Shown here: piece after piece, positions 9,064 to 19,393 of the stretch
How the letters are laid out: each line of letters opens with the position of its first letter
How positions within the stretch are numbered: the first letter of the stretch is position 1
Source of the DNA: Dipteris shenzhenensis
Lineage: Eukaryota; Polypodiophyta; Polypodiopsida; Gleicheniales
Length of the DNA: 64,000 bases
Assembly (NCBI GenBank): GCA_047967505.1
Contig: CM106538.1
Direction: 5' to 3' (one strand)
Position numbers and translations under genes: made by a program
Notes under the pieces: model-generated
Seen by the model: only the letters and a program-made list of their open reading frames with translations
Database searches by the model: none
Told to the model about the DNA's origin: nothing

Positions 9064-12000
9064 ATGGATCAATCACCTATCCAGTGGGATTCTCAAGATA
9101 GGGATGAGCATCCAAGACAGAGGAATGTGCTGCAAACTCAACAAGAATTTGAACAAATGGTACGCACTCGTATACAAGAGCTGGAAAATCTTAAAAGGGA
9201 TCCCAGGGCTCAGCATTTGTTTCCAGCAGAGGCTATGCCTGATCCAGTATATGACGTGCCAATGCCAGAGGCACACTCCCGTGTACAGTCTGAGAGAGAG
9301 AGATCTCATAGATCTCATAGGAGACGGTCCCATAGTAAAAAGAGATCCAGGCATCGTCACCGATCTCCTAGTCCATCACCGTCTACCTCGAGTTCGACTT
9401 CTGTGTCTTCTTCTTCCTTATCAGATAAACCATCCAGGAAAAGAAGGAAACGCGAGAAGTCTGGGAAGAGAAAGTCTTCCAAAGCGACCAAGGAATTTAA
9501 AGAGGGAGGAAAATCTGTCAAGTTTATGACCTACAATGGACAGTATGGTCATACAGACAAAGCATTGCAGTTTATCAGACAGTTTGATGCTGCATTTGGT
9601 ACAGAGAAATTTTCAGAATCCTCCAAATTAAGAATGGTCAGCTTACACTTAACAGCAACGGCTAGTGCATGGTGGAGTGCACTGACTACAGATGGGTCAG
9701 CCCCAAGAAAGTGGAAGGGCTTCAAGAAAGCCTTCTACCAGCAGTTCATGCCTAAACAGTTCAGAGACCATGTTCTTCAAGACTGGGACAGCTTGCACAT
9801 GGATGCAGGAGATACAGTGGATGGGTACAACCAAAAGTTTTGGGATGCTTATTTGCAGGTTGCACCGTTCAAAAAGATCTCCAAAGGTACCCAGATGAGG
9901 AAGTACAGAGCAGGTCTCACTCCAAGAATTCAGGCAGTAGTGAATGCTTTGGGGGCAAAGAATATTCAAGATCTTATGCATTCAGCCTCAGTAGCGAGTC
10001 TTGTACCGCTACAAGATCCATCTACAGTGCCATCCTTGCATGCAGGACGTGCTGATAAAAAGAAATCTGATTTTCAAAAATCAGAAAAGAAAGAGTCCCC
10101 TAAGGCTGAAAAGAAAGGGTTTCAGTCTCAGAAGCCGAGGGGTACTCAGTTCTCAAAGACCTATAAAGGCAAATCTACTTTTACCCCTGAACAGATAGCG
10201 GAATTCCGTAGAGATGGGAAATGCTTCAGGTGCGGTAAAGAGGGGCATGTGGCTGCCCAGTGCCCAGAAAAGCCTTCATCATCGAAGGGAAAAGAGGCAG
10301 AGAAGCCACGAGGACCGCAAAAGCCAATGGCGGGGGGTATTCCTGATATACTGGGTCATGCTTTGAACCCAGAAGAACGAGAATTGCTGCTATCATGGGG
10401 CAAAGTTAGAGACCAGCAAGCGCTGATTTTATTTGATCCAGGGGCTACTGATAATTTCATATCAGAGGATCTAGCCCTGAGGCTGGGAATAAAGACGGAA
10501 GAGCTAGGCAGGGCTTTGGATGCCGATCAAATGTTTTGTGGGAATCCTGTGCCAGTTACTCCCTTGATAGGGAAGCTCCGTCTTCATATTCAGAGTTATG
10601 TGGATCAGGAAGACTTCTTCATTTCTCCACTGAAACATTATGATGTAGTTTTGGGGATGCCTTGGTTTCACCGCAAGGCAGTGAAGTTGACTCTTCCTGA
10701 AAGAGTGCTGGAATTTGTACATAGGGGGAAAAATCAGCGTGTAATTGCCAGGAATAAAGGGGACACTATCCCCATTGTATCTGATGTTTCATGCAGTAAA
10801 GCAATAAAGTCTGCAATTTCTGCGTACATGGTTTTTGTAAAAGAAAAAGAGACTGATATGCATGCTGAAATGGATGATGCAGACAAAGATAGGTTTCAGT
10901 TTTTGGTAAACTTTAAAGATTGCTTTTCTGATGTTTTACCAGGGGAGTTACCCCCAGAGAGACCAGAAGATCATCAGATAGAGTTAATGCCTGGTAGTGA
11001 GCCACCAAACAGACCCCCTTATAGAGTCAGTGCGACTCAGAGAGAGGAGATTATGGCTCAAGTACAGGACTTGCTGTCCAAAGGCTTGATTCAGCCCAGC
11101 TCGTCTCCTTTTTGTTCCCCTGTACTGTTAGTACAGAAGAAAGATGGTTCATTCCGTATGTGCGTTGATTATCGCGCACTGAACAAAATGACCATCAAGA
11201 ATAGATTCCCTATTCCGCGTATTGATGATGTCTTGGATCAGTTAAATGGAGCTTCAGTTTTCAGCAGGATAGACTTAAAGAGTGGCTACCACCAAGTGAG
11301 GATACAGCCTCAGGATGTGCATAAGACAGCATTCCGCACAACATTCGGGTTGTATGAATACTTAGTGATGCCTTTTGGATTGACAAATGCTCCAGCCACG
11401 TTCAATAGAATGATGGATCGCATCTTCCGGAAGTACAGGCATTTTACGGGTACTTTCTTTGATGATATCTTAGTTTTTTCTAAGACAGAGGAAGAGCACA
11501 GAGAACATCTTGCTATAGTGTTTCAAGAGCTGAGAAATCATCAGCTCTATGCAAACAGCAAGAAAAGTGAATTCTTCCTGGAAGAAATCCATTATCTGGG
11601 GCATATAATATCCAAGAATGGGATACAAATGGATCCAGCAAAGATCCGTGCCATTCAGGAATGGCCAGAGCTGAAAACTGTGCATGAAGTTCGAAGCTTT
11701 TTAGGCTTGTGTTCTTACTACAGAAGGTTTATCAGACATTTTGCTGATATCGCAGCTCCATTACATGACCTCACTAAGAAAAATGCAGCCTTCACCTGGG
11801 GATTATCACAGAAGAAAGCATTCAATACACTCAAAGAAAAGTTGACTACAGAGCCTATTCTGGTAGTTCCAGATTTGTATCAGTCTTTTGATGTGGATTG
11901 TGATGCTTGTGGAGAATGTGTTGGGGCTGCATTGCATCAGAATGGTCATGTAGTAGCCTATGAAAGCAGACGACTTCGGGATGCGGAAAGATATTTAGGA

Positions 12001-13728
12001 ATCTATGAGAAAGAGTTATTGGCTGTAATTCATGCCATCCATACTTGGAAACACTATCTTTTGGGTGCAGATTTTACTGTCAAAACAGATCACCAAAGTC
12101 TGAAATACTTTTTGACTCAGACCAAGCTTTCAGAGAAGCATATGAAATGGGCAAACATGCTGTCAATGTATCATTTTCAGATTGTCCATACTCCAGGGAT
12201 TCGGAACAGAGTGGCAGATGCCTTGTCCCGAAGACCCCAGGTCAATAATGTAACTATTGCTTATCATCAGGACCTGGAAAGCATGAGGGAACAATATGTT
12301 CATGATTCTGATTTTGGTGAAATTTTACAGCAGATGCAAGAAGGGCAATCCACCAGTCACTATTCCCTGAAAGATGGGTATTTAATGAAAGATGATTGCC
12401 TATGCATCACCCAGGAGATGAGGCAAAAGATTTTGGAGGAATGCCATGCACCTCCCTATGCTGGACACAGAGGAATTACAGCAACAACTCTAGCTCTAGA
12501 GAGGTATTTCTTTTGGCCAGGAATGCGGAAAGATATACATCAGTTTGTTACTGAATGCCTTACGTGTCAGAAAATGAAGTATGATAGACAGAAGGCACCT
12601 GGCCTACTTATGCCTCTTCCCGTGCCTCAGGCACCATGGGAAAATATTACAATGGACTTTATTTTTGATTTGCCGAGATCAAAGTCAGGGAATGATGGGA
12701 TTTGGACTATCATTGATAGATTCAGCAAGCAAGCTCATTTCCTTCCGGTTCGCAAAACCATAAAGGCAGATCATATGGCTAAGTTGTTTATGGCACAGAT
12801 CTTTAAACATCATGGTATGCCTAAGTCCATTGTTAGTGATCGAGATCCCAGAATGACCAGTCTATTCTGGAGAGCTTTATTTGATAACATGGGGACGAAT
12901 CTGAATTTTTCTTCTTCTTTCCATCCCCAGACAGATGGTCAAAGTGAAGTAGCAAATTCTACCATTTTGGATATGCTGAAATGCTACGTGGGTGACCAGA
13001 GTTCAGACTGGGAAAAGTACCTACCGTTAGTAGAGTTTGCTTACAATAATACAGTACATAGCTCTACAGGAAAAGCCCCTTTTGAAGTCATATATGGGAA
13101 GGTGATTTTGCCACCTATATTGAGGACTAAAGATGAAATATTTGCAGCTGATCAGTTTGTAAGAGACCTCCAGACAGCTTACAGCCAAGTCCGGACAGCA
13201 ATTGAAAGGTCTCAAGAGAAACATAAAAGGGCTGCAGATAAACATAGGAGACAGTTGGATCTCAAGGAAGGGGACTGGGTACTTTTAAAGTTTGAAAAAG
13301 CTAGGCTCCGCAAGTTTAAAGGCAAACAGAAAGTGTATGCAAAGTTATCTCCCAGATACTATGGCCCTTTCAGGGTTACAGAAAGAATAAATGAGGTTGC
13401 ATACAGATTAGCATTGCCAGAGCATTGGAGGATTCACAATGCATTCCATGTGAGTCTTCTAAAGAAATTTCAAGGACCAGAGCCTACAGAACCAGTATCA
13501 GAGGATCCACCAGAAGTGGATGAGCTGGAGGAAGTCCTTCAGCCAGAGCAAATTGTGTACCATACTGTACGTAAAGGCCCTCAGGGTAAGGAATTTTACA
13601 GGTATCTTGTAAAATTCAAGAATTATACGGCATTAGATGCCAAGTGGATGGACGAAGACATGTTATCCGATCATCCACAGCTTTTGGATGTTTACAAGGA
13701 AGCTTTTCAGTTGAGGTCAACTGAATAG
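9064..13728 (+). CDS. Intact gag-pol polyprotein of a Ty3/gypsy chromovirus
   Basis: The single 1554-codon frame starts at an ATG 1.4 kb past the LTR and stops 12 bases before the 3' LTR. Domains in order: Ser/Arg-rich basic stretch (about residues 70-150); retrotransposon gag (150-310); zinc knuckle [14 protein letters not shown] (387-400); protease with active-site D458 in DPGA; reverse transcriptase (about 670-850) with FDD ending at D801; RNase H (about 940-1060); integrase with an H2C2 finger (about 1128-1170) and DD35E residues D1198, D1259, E1295; and a C-terminal chromodomain-like segment (about 1488-1545) containing [17 protein letters not shown]-before-integrase order and the chromodomain place it among chromoviruses. 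Gag and Pol share one frame, as in many plant chromoviruses. DPGA replaces the commoner D-S/T-G-A. Confidence 0.96.
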   Translation: MDQSPIQWDSQDRDEHPRQRNVLQTQQEFEQMVRTRIQELENLKRDPRAQHLFPAEAMPDPVYDVPMPEAHSRVQSERERSHRSHRRRSHSKKRSRHRHRSPSPSPSTSSSTSVSSSSLSDKPSRKRRKREKSGKRKSSKATKEFKEGGKSVKFMTYNGQYGHTDKALQFIRQFDAAFGTEKFSESSKLRMVSLHLTATASAWWSALTTDGSAPRKWKGFKKAFYQQFMPKQFRDHVLQDWDSLHMDAGDTVDGYNQKFWDAYLQVAPFKKISKGTQMRKYRAGLTPRIQAVVNALGAKNIQDLMHSASVASLVPLQDPSTVPSLHAGRADKKKSDFQKSEKKESPKAEKKGFQSQKPRGTQFSKTYKGKSTFTPEQIAEFRRDGKCFRCGKEGHVAAQCPEKPSSSKGKEAEKPRGPQKPMAGGIPDILGHALNPEERELLLSWGKVRDQQALILFDPGATDNFISEDLALRLGIKTEELGRALDADQMFCGNPVPVTPLIGKLRLHIQSYVDQEDFFISPLKHYDVVLGMPWFHRKAVKLTLPERVLEFVHRGKNQRVIARNKGDTIPIVSDVSCSKAIKSAISAYMVFVKEKETDMHAEMDDADKDRFQFLVNFKDCFSDVLPGELPPERPEDHQIELMPGSEPPNRPPYRVSATQREEIMAQVQDLLSKGLIQPSSSPFCSPVLLVQKKDGSFRMCVDYRALNKMTIKNRFPIPRIDDVLDQLNGASVFSRIDLKSGYHQVRIQPQDVHKTAFRTTFGLYEYLVMPFGLTNAPATFNRMMDRIFRKYRHFTGTFFDDILVFSKTEEEHREHLAIVFQELRNHQLYANSKKSEFFLEEIHYLGHIISKNGIQMDPAKIRAIQEWPELKTVHEVRSFLGLCSYYRRFIRHFADIAAPLHDLTKKNAAFTWGLSQKKAFNTLKEKLTTEPILVVPDLYQSFDVDCDACGECVGAALHQNGHVVAYESRRLRDAERYLGIYEKELLAVIHAIHTWKHYLLGADFTVKTDHQSLKYFLTQTKLSEKHMKWANMLSMYHFQIVHTPGIRNRVADALSRRPQVNNVTIAYHQDLESMREQYVHDSDFGEILQQMQEGQSTSHYSLKDGYLMKDDCLCITQEMRQKILEECHAPPYAGHRGITATTLALERYFFWPGMRKDIHQFVTECLTCQKMKYDRQKAPGLLMPLPVPQAPWENITMDFIFDLPRSKSGNDGIWTIIDRFSKQAHFLPVRKTIKADHMAKLFMAQIFKHHGMPKSIVSDRDPRMTSLFWRALFDNMGTNLNFSSSFHPQTDGQSEVANSTILDMLKCYVGDQSSDWEKYLPLVEFAYNNTVHSSTGKAPFEVIYGKVILPPILRTKDEIFAADQFVRDLQTAYSQVRTAIERSQEKHKRAADKHRRQLDLKEGDWVLLKFEKARLRKFKGKQKVYAKLSPRYYGPFRVTERINEVAYRLALPEHWRIHNAFHVSLLKKFQGPEPTEPVSEDPPEVDELEEVLQPEQIVYHTVRKGPQGKEFYRYLVKFKNYTALDAKWMDEDMLSDHPQLLDVYKEAFQLRSTE

Positions 13729-13740
13729 AAGCCGAGGGGA
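13729..13740 (+). other. Polypurine tract of the chromovirus
   Basis: The purine-rich AAGCCGAGGGGA between the gag-pol stop and the TG of the 3' LTR is in the position that primes plus-strand DNA synthesis. Confidence 0.75.
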
Positions 13741-14721
13741 TGTCACCACAATGTAAATATCCTAAGTCAAAGTACAGTTGACCATTTATTTGATCTTAAT
13801 TAAAGAATGTTATATGTGTTAATTACGGTCAAAGAGTTATTTTAATGGTCAAAGGATTGACTACGGTCAAAGATACTTGACTCCAGTCAAGTAAACCTGA
13901 CTACGGTCAGAGAATGTTGACTTTGGTCAACAAGACTTGGCATGCGCCAAGAGGGTTAACCCCGGTTAACCAAGATGTGCCAACTCCGGTTGGAGAGACT
14001 TGGCTATAATTAAAGCGCCTCGACCTTTGGTCGAAGCTCTTTAATTATAATCAAGAGTGTTGACCTCGGTCAACCAGAGAAAATATATATATATATTTGT
14101 TTAGATGTGCACATGTGTTCAGTGGGGACGCCCACCGTGACTAGGATTAGTCCACAGTGTGTTATTTGCATGCAAAGCGCTAACAATTAATGGGTACCAT
14201 GGTGGTGCGCTTTAATTAATTGTTGCAGGTACTAGGAAGGATTATTTTCCTAAGCGAGATGGGAGCCTGACAAGCACCTAGGAAGCGGTTCGTGTGACCG
14301 AGAGCCTGGAAGACTCCAGAATGGCCCTATGTGGCTTGTAATAAGAGTTAGTCTAGATTTTAGACAAGTGGCATGTTGCCAATTTGAATGGGGCTAGAAG
14401 CTCTTGTAAAAAAGAGAGTTCTTTTGACGTTTTATGAGAGAGAGTTACGAGACAGCTTGAAGCTGAACTTTTGTAACAGTTTTTCAAAAAGTAATAAAGA
14501 CCTTCGGGGGGGTCCAGCCCGACAGTTTGTCCTGGGCCCTAGTGTATGTCCAGAGAGAGAGAGTGAGGGAGAGCTTTTGGAGAGTAAATTTCCGTCGTGG
14601 AAATAAAGACAAAGCTGTTTCGTCAGTTTGCGTTGTATAAGCCATAGCAGTTTATCTACTCCCGGTGCTGTATCGTAAAGAGGGAGAGCTGTGGACAGTT
14701 TTTAATTTACTCCAGGTTGTA
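13741..14721 (+). repeat. 3' LTR of the chromovirus (981 bp)
   Basis: Same sequence as 6654-7650 as far as I can read, except for 16 fewer bases in the AT microsatellite. It repeats the hairpin array (13857-14074). It ends GGTTGTA followed by target duplication GCTTT and LINE sequence. Confidence 0.95.
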
Positions 14722-15120
14722 GCTTTCCTCAGGGGAGACCAACAGAGACAAGGGGCCACCCTAGACATAGCCTAGAGAGTCCAGAGAGCGAGGAGACGAC
14801 GTCCCCCACCGCAGCATGAGACAGCTCGACAGACGCAGATACAAGACATCTTCGCAGCCCACCAGAGAGCCATCACTATACCAGGCTTCGGTTTCATCCT
14901 AGCACCTGGATAGATTTGATATGGCCCACTCTACGGTTGTAGTTGACTTTTTTTCTATGATTATGATTCTATTAGCATAGATTAATACTCAGCAAGGGTC
15001 CTAGCATACACTTTGCTTCAGCCCACTGAGGCTTGTATGAGTTCGCTTTTCTGTGTACTTTGTCCCATAGGCCCATGAGGCCTCCCATGGACGTTAATAT
15101 ATCTTTCTTTCTTTCTTTCT
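14722..15120 (+). repeat. LINE Y copy 2, continued: ORF2 end and 3' UTR with (CTTT)n tail
   Basis: The sequence resumes after the gypsy insertion, resembling the complement of LINE d near 22500-22620. It reaches the family 3' signature TTTGTCCCATAGGCCCATGAGG (about 15059-15080), ACGTTAATATAT and a CTTT-repeat tail at about 15101-15120. LINE X resumes at 15121. No clear target duplication was found around the whole insertion. Confidence 0.8.
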
Positions 15121-15872
15121 AAATGATTGTCAAGGTAGATGGTTGATCATCCAATGTCTTATACAGGGGGAAGTTTTTGAGTTTGCTTCAGTTTATGCGC
15201 CACAATCCTCTCGTAGCAGAGGTTTGTTATCCCTGGAAACAACATGCATTTATTTGTGGAGATTTTCATAATGCTCCTCAACTAGGTGATAACACATCTG
15301 GTCATACTCATATGTTAGCATCTGAGCGTCAGCATTGGCCATGCACTGATCAGAGTGATGTAGTACCTAGCAGAAGTACAACAAATGCCAAAAGAAAGAT
15401 TGCCACATAGAGCATGGATTGCTAGTATGAAACTTCAGAAGAATCATAAAAGCAAGATCATTTGCACAGGATGGGGGACAGATATAAGGAAATGGTTCAG
15501 CAGATGGAAAGTGGAATCATACCTGACTATGCCCCTTGAAAAGGTCAAGATTCAAGAATTCCAGTTGTCCCTACTTTGCACTCTACAAACCCAATGGTTG
15601 ACAGCAGAAAAGAGGACCAAGCTAGAATACTATCAAGATCAGATAAATCCTTTATGCTGGTCATCTTTCATGACACCAGATGCCCCTGCTCAGCCATACA
15701 TCAGTACTCCCATACCTCTCTCTTCTCTATCGCAAGAATATTGCCAAATTCCGCACATGGTCACATACCTTGGCAATAGAGACAGGAGCTTGGCTAAATC
15801 TGCCGCGACATGTCAGAGTTTGCAGATTCTATGATTCGCAGACAGTAGAGATAGAGGCACATAAAGCCCTAC
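15121..15872 (+). pseudogene. LINE X, downstream part: rest of endonuclease joined to a C-terminal remnant
   Basis: The endonuclease broken at 5738 continues: FEFASVYAP-like sequence (about 15177) and AFICGDFHNAPQLGD (about 15247-15291), where the catalytic GDFN has become GDFH. After about 15450 it passes into decayed sequence. A segment reading NLPRHVRVCRFYDSQTVEIEAH (about 15800-15862) looks like an ORF2 C-terminal zinc-finger region. The reverse transcriptase is missing, so there is a large internal deletion. A copia LTR starts at 15873. Confidence 0.65.
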
Positions 15873-16420
15873 TGTAGGATCGATAAGCAAAAGAGTCGAT
15901 AGATACAGCCGTCACGTCAACTGAGTTGTAATAGAAAAGGAAAGGTACAAAGTACTATGTACGTAGACCCTAGGACTAAGTGTCCTAGGTGTCACATAGG
16001 ACTAAGTGTCCTAAGTGGCCTAAAAGGCACTAAAACTATAAGAGCCTATATCTATGCCTACAAGGCACATACCATGGCCTATAGGGCATCACTAGGACCA
16101 CCAGAAGATGGCCTACAACCCCCCCTCCATGGGATGGGCTGAAGTATCCTGGAAACTGTAGGCCATCTCCTGGTAGTTCTAGTGATGCCCTATAGGCCAT
16201 GGTATGTGCCTTGTAGGCATAAATATAGGCACTTGTAGTGTAGTGCCTTTTAGGCCACATAGGACACTTAGTCCTATGTGACACCTAGGACACTTAGTCC
16301 TAGGTCTAGGTACAAGTACTTTGTACTCTTTCTTTTCTATTATCCTAGTTTTGACGTGACGGCGTTTCTCATCGACCCTTGTACCTTGTACGTGCTCTCT
16401 TTTGTCTACGTGACCCTTCA
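15873..16420 (+). repeat. Palindromic 5' LTR of copia element 2 (548 bp)
   Basis: The right boundary is fixed by the primer-binding site at 16422; the left begins TGTAGG after LINE X. Nearly the whole LTR is an imperfect inverted repeat: left arm about 15873-16117, loop about 16118-16156, right arm about 16157-16420. Examples of paired blocks are GCCGTCACGTCAA (about 15908) with TTGACGTGACGGC (about 16352), CCTAGGACTAAGTGTCCTAGG with its complement, and ACCATGGCCTATAGGGCATCACTA with its complement. Smaller palindromes lie inside each arm. The 3' LTR is absent because the element is cut off at 19393. Confidence 0.88.
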
Positions 16421-16421
16421 G

Positions 16422-16433
16422 TGGTATCAGAGC
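16422..16433 (+). other. Primer-binding site of copia element 2
   Basis: TGGTATCAGAGC lies one base after the LTR end GACCCTTCA and pairs with initiator tRNA-Met. Confidence 0.92.
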
Positions 16434-17585
16434 CCAGATCTGCTTCCTGCGCCTCTTTTCTATATTGTCCATACAACTGTACAGACGTCCGTACAGATAC
16501 GTACGGATCCCGTGCGTTTCCTCCAGCTGCTGTCCAAGGCTTCCAGTGTTTTTTCGTCACCACAAAGCGCCTCATTGCTGTTCCCATACTGAGGCGACTG
16601 CTTGTAGGCTTCAGCTGTAGCATTTTCGAGGTCCTCCATAGTACCCGTGACCATTTGTCGTCACCTTTGTACTGTTGTTCTAGACGCCTATCTCCCGCGA
16701 CTTTAACCAGACCCAGATCTAGGCGCCTAGCTCCCGTGACCTCTCCACAGTCATCTACTGAAGACGTTCTGCTATCGCAACCTGTTCAGAGCCCTCCAAA
16801 GGAGATACTACCAGCCACGCACTAAGTTCGAGGTGTCTAAGGGCTGTTCCAGCTACGCTCCAGCTGTCTTTTGCACTTCAACCTGCTGCAGCAGCTTCGT
16901 GGTTTGTTATACTCTACCTACAGAGGCCTTTTGAGTCTCAGTCCTAATCTCAAAGGACCAGAAGCTGATTCACAAGTAACATTTGCAGTATTTTACTGTT
17001 TTTTGACAGTTTTTACTGTCAAACCCTAATTTCCAACAGAAAAATTTAGGGGTTTTGACATTTGGACCTTCAACCTGTCAATACAATACTTTGGACAAGG
17101 TTGACAACTGAAATCCTTCCAAAAATTGAAGTTTCAGTTAATTTCAGGTTCAGGACTGTCACATTGTGCCACGTCATCACTCAGGTCAACAAAATTTGGG
17201 TTTTTTGTGTTGGGAGCTCAATTTCAACTGGTGTTTGGGACAGTAACTCATATTTTTGCAGTTTCAAGCCTTGAGGCTATACATTGGGTCAGATTATCAT
17301 ACATTGGGTCACATTTGCAAAAATTTCAGCAAAATTTGCGGCTTTTCTGCATTTGCCCTCTTTTTGGCCTATTTGCCCTCATTAAATTTGGGGCTTTTGC
17401 CAGATTTGCTGTTTTTGCAGTGAACATTGCTTGCCACAGTCACATTTGGGTCAGATCTGCATTTGCCCTTTGATTTGGGTCGGAAATTTGCAGATATTTG
17501 CTGTCATTTTTGGACAGCCAGCTTTTGCATTGATAGCCTTGAGGCTTTTGGGTTTTCAGGTCTCTTTCAGGGTATCACATTTGCT
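16434..17585 (+). other. Leader of copia element 2
   Basis: This 1.15-kb stretch between the primer-binding site and gag has no recognisable gene. It is rich in TTTTTGACAG, ATTTGC and TTTGGG motifs that recur every few tens of bases (about 16990-17530), a degenerate internal repetition. The related leader lies on the minus strand at about 54250-55019. Confidence 0.55.
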
Positions 17586-18584
17586 ATGGTTGGAAACAAT
17601 CAAGATCTATTTGGCGTTCTTCGTGAAGATGATAAGTTGGATGGCACCAACTATCCGATGTGGTCTTATCTCATGAAACATATTCTTGTTGCAAAGCATT
17701 TGTGGAATATTGTTTCTGGGGTTGATCTGAGGCCAGCCAATGCTATAGTGGTTGCCTCTATTGCTGGTCCCTCTGCAGGGGGTACTCCTCCTGATGCCTC
17801 ATCTTCTAGCACTCCTGCTACTACTCTTCCAACTCAGGAACAGACAAGATGGGATGCAAGAGATGCAAATGCACATTCATGTATTGCTTTATCATGCAAG
17901 AGAATCATTATTCCACACATCCGGTCTTGCAGGACAGCAAAGGATGCTTGGGACAAATTGGCTTCTCTCTATCAGATTCGAAATGAAGCACGTGTTGCAT
18001 ATTTGAGAAGGCAATTACAGGAAGTCAGTATGAATGAAGGTGACTCCATGGATGCATACCTGACAAAGGTCAAGGACCTCATGGAACAACTTGCCAACAT
18101 TGATGAGGTGGTGCCAAATTCACAGCTTGTCAGTACCACATTGAATGGACTGCCAGATACATATCAAGGGTTTGCTACAATCCTTCGATTAGTGGCCATG
18201 GGTAATCCAAACCACTATTCTTTTGATCAGCTAGTTACTTTGCTTTTGCAGGAAGAGCAAAGTAGAGCTAATAGACAAGCCATTATTCCTGATCATGCAT
18301 TTGCTTCACAGCATACAGGAAGAGGCAAGGCTTCCAAGCCCATGGGTAAGCCAAAATCTGCGCATAGCAGCTGCAATTCCTCCCATGCATCTAAAAATAC
18401 AGCAGATAAGTCAAAGAAGAAAAGATGCAACTATTGTTGCAAGCCTGGACATGACATTTCAGAATGCAGGAAGCGCATTGCTTCGGAAAAAAAGAAAGCA
18501 GGATTGACAGTTAATGCCTCACATGCTATTGAATCTCATGAGCCAGCAGATGCTTCACATGCACATGCTCTTCAGGATGATTAG
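17586..18584 (+). CDS. Copia element 2 Gag (about 332 residues)
   Basis: The frame starts at ATG 17586 (upstream in-frame sequence is leader) and ends with TAG at 18582-18584. It opens with the copia Gag signature KLDGTNYPMWSYLMK at about residues 17-31, has the central gag-type helical region (WDKLASLYQIRNEARVAYLR), and ends with a zinc knuckle CNYCCKPGHDISEC followed by a basic stretch. Gag forms the particle in which reverse transcription occurs. The stop separates Gag from the protease reading, which continues in the same frame beyond it; this may be a mutation or a way of making more Gag than Pol. Confidence 0.85.
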   Translation: MVGNNQDLFGVLREDDKLDGTNYPMWSYLMKHILVAKHLWNIVSGVDLRPANAIVVASIAGPSAGGTPPDASSSSTPATTLPTQEQTRWDARDANAHSCIALSCKRIIIPHIRSCRTAKDAWDKLASLYQIRNEARVAYLRRQLQEVSMNEGDSMDAYLTKVKDLMEQLANIDEVVPNSQLVSTTLNGLPDTYQGFATILRLVAMGNPNHYSFDQLVTLLLQEEQSRANRQAIIPDHAFASQHTGRGKASKPMGKPKSAHSSCNSSHASKNTADKSKKKRCNYCCKPGHDISECRKRIASEKKKAGLTVNASHAIESHEPADASHAHALQDD

Positions 18585-19393
18585 GCATGGGCTGTCCATT
18601 GCTCATTTGATCCCTCCAAAGCTGATGCATTCTTTACTGCTAATGATGCTCAGTCCTGGTACTTTGATAGTGGTGCTTCCAAGCATGTCACATCTTGCAG
18701 ACAGTTGTTCATTCTTTAGCTGATGCACCTCGAGGGGGGACTGTCACATGTGCTAATAATGCTTCATATGCTGTAAAAGGAATTGGAGATGTGCAGCTCA
18801 CATCCATTTCAAGCCATCCTGTCACTCTGACAAATGCTATTTTTGTGCCTGGAATTGAAGTCAACTTGATTTAAATTTCAGCAATTGCCACTTCAGGTTT
18901 CAGAGTTATTTTTGATGGCTACAGATGCCTAGTTTATGATCTTCGTGAGGACAATGCCATAATTCTCACTGGCACCTTGCAAAAAGGGCTTTATCACCTT
19001 GATCATCACTCAGCTGCACTTTCTATTGAAGAATTGTCTATTTCAGATTCACAGCTTGCTGAAACTCATCTTTGGCATGAGAGAATGGGCCATCTCAATT
19101 ATAGAGCTCTTGCAAAGCTACATTCACAGTAGATGGCAAATGATGTACCTCAAACTCACACAGTTTCCAAACATGTGCGTGAGGGTTGTCTTTTAGGTAA
19201 GATGCATCGATTTCCTTTTTAAAAGAATTGTCCAAAACTCTCACAAAGGAAATTGCAGCTAGTGCACAGTGATGTATGTGGCCCAATGAGGACAAATGCC
19301 ATTGGGGGGTACAAGTATTTCATGACTCTCATCGATGATTTCACAAGATATTGCTGGATATATCCTTTAAAAGCCAAATCTGAAGTTTTCTTG
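18585..19393 (+). pseudogene. Copia element 2 pol remnant: protease and start of integrase
   Basis: After the gag stop the same frame encodes a protease with WYFDSGASKHVTS (about 18657-18695, catalytic DSGA). A TAG follows, then a frame change near 18720. The next frame carries pre-integrase sequence ending in a zinc-finger-like region (LWHERMGHLNYRAL, about 19069) and the integrase start [15 protein letters not shown]...[12 protein letters not shown] (about 19278-19370). It ends at about 19393, where LINE ORF1 sequence begins. RT, RNase H and the 3' LTR are missing. Confidence 0.8.

Larger units (their letters stand above)
6654..14721 (+). mobile_element. Complete young Ty3/gypsy chromovirus (8068 bp)
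   Basis: Two LTRs (997 and 981 bp) enclose a primer-binding site, a long leader, one open gag-pol frame and a purine tract. The element is flanked by the 5-bp duplication GCTTT at 6649-6653 and 14722-14726. Reading the LTRs side by side I saw no substitution; the 16-bp length difference lies in an AT microsatellite near 6997-7030. LTRs are identical at insertion, so this is a recent insertion. All domains needed for transposition are present and unbroken. It sits in a LINE, which itself sits in another LINE. The inner LTR end reads TGTA rather than the usual CA. Confidence 0.95.

Noticed and set aside
16434-17585. A host exon upstream of copia Gag, in frame with 17586
   Set aside because: The in-frame extension is Phe/Cys-rich leader sequence; the Gag signature begins right after ATG 17586.
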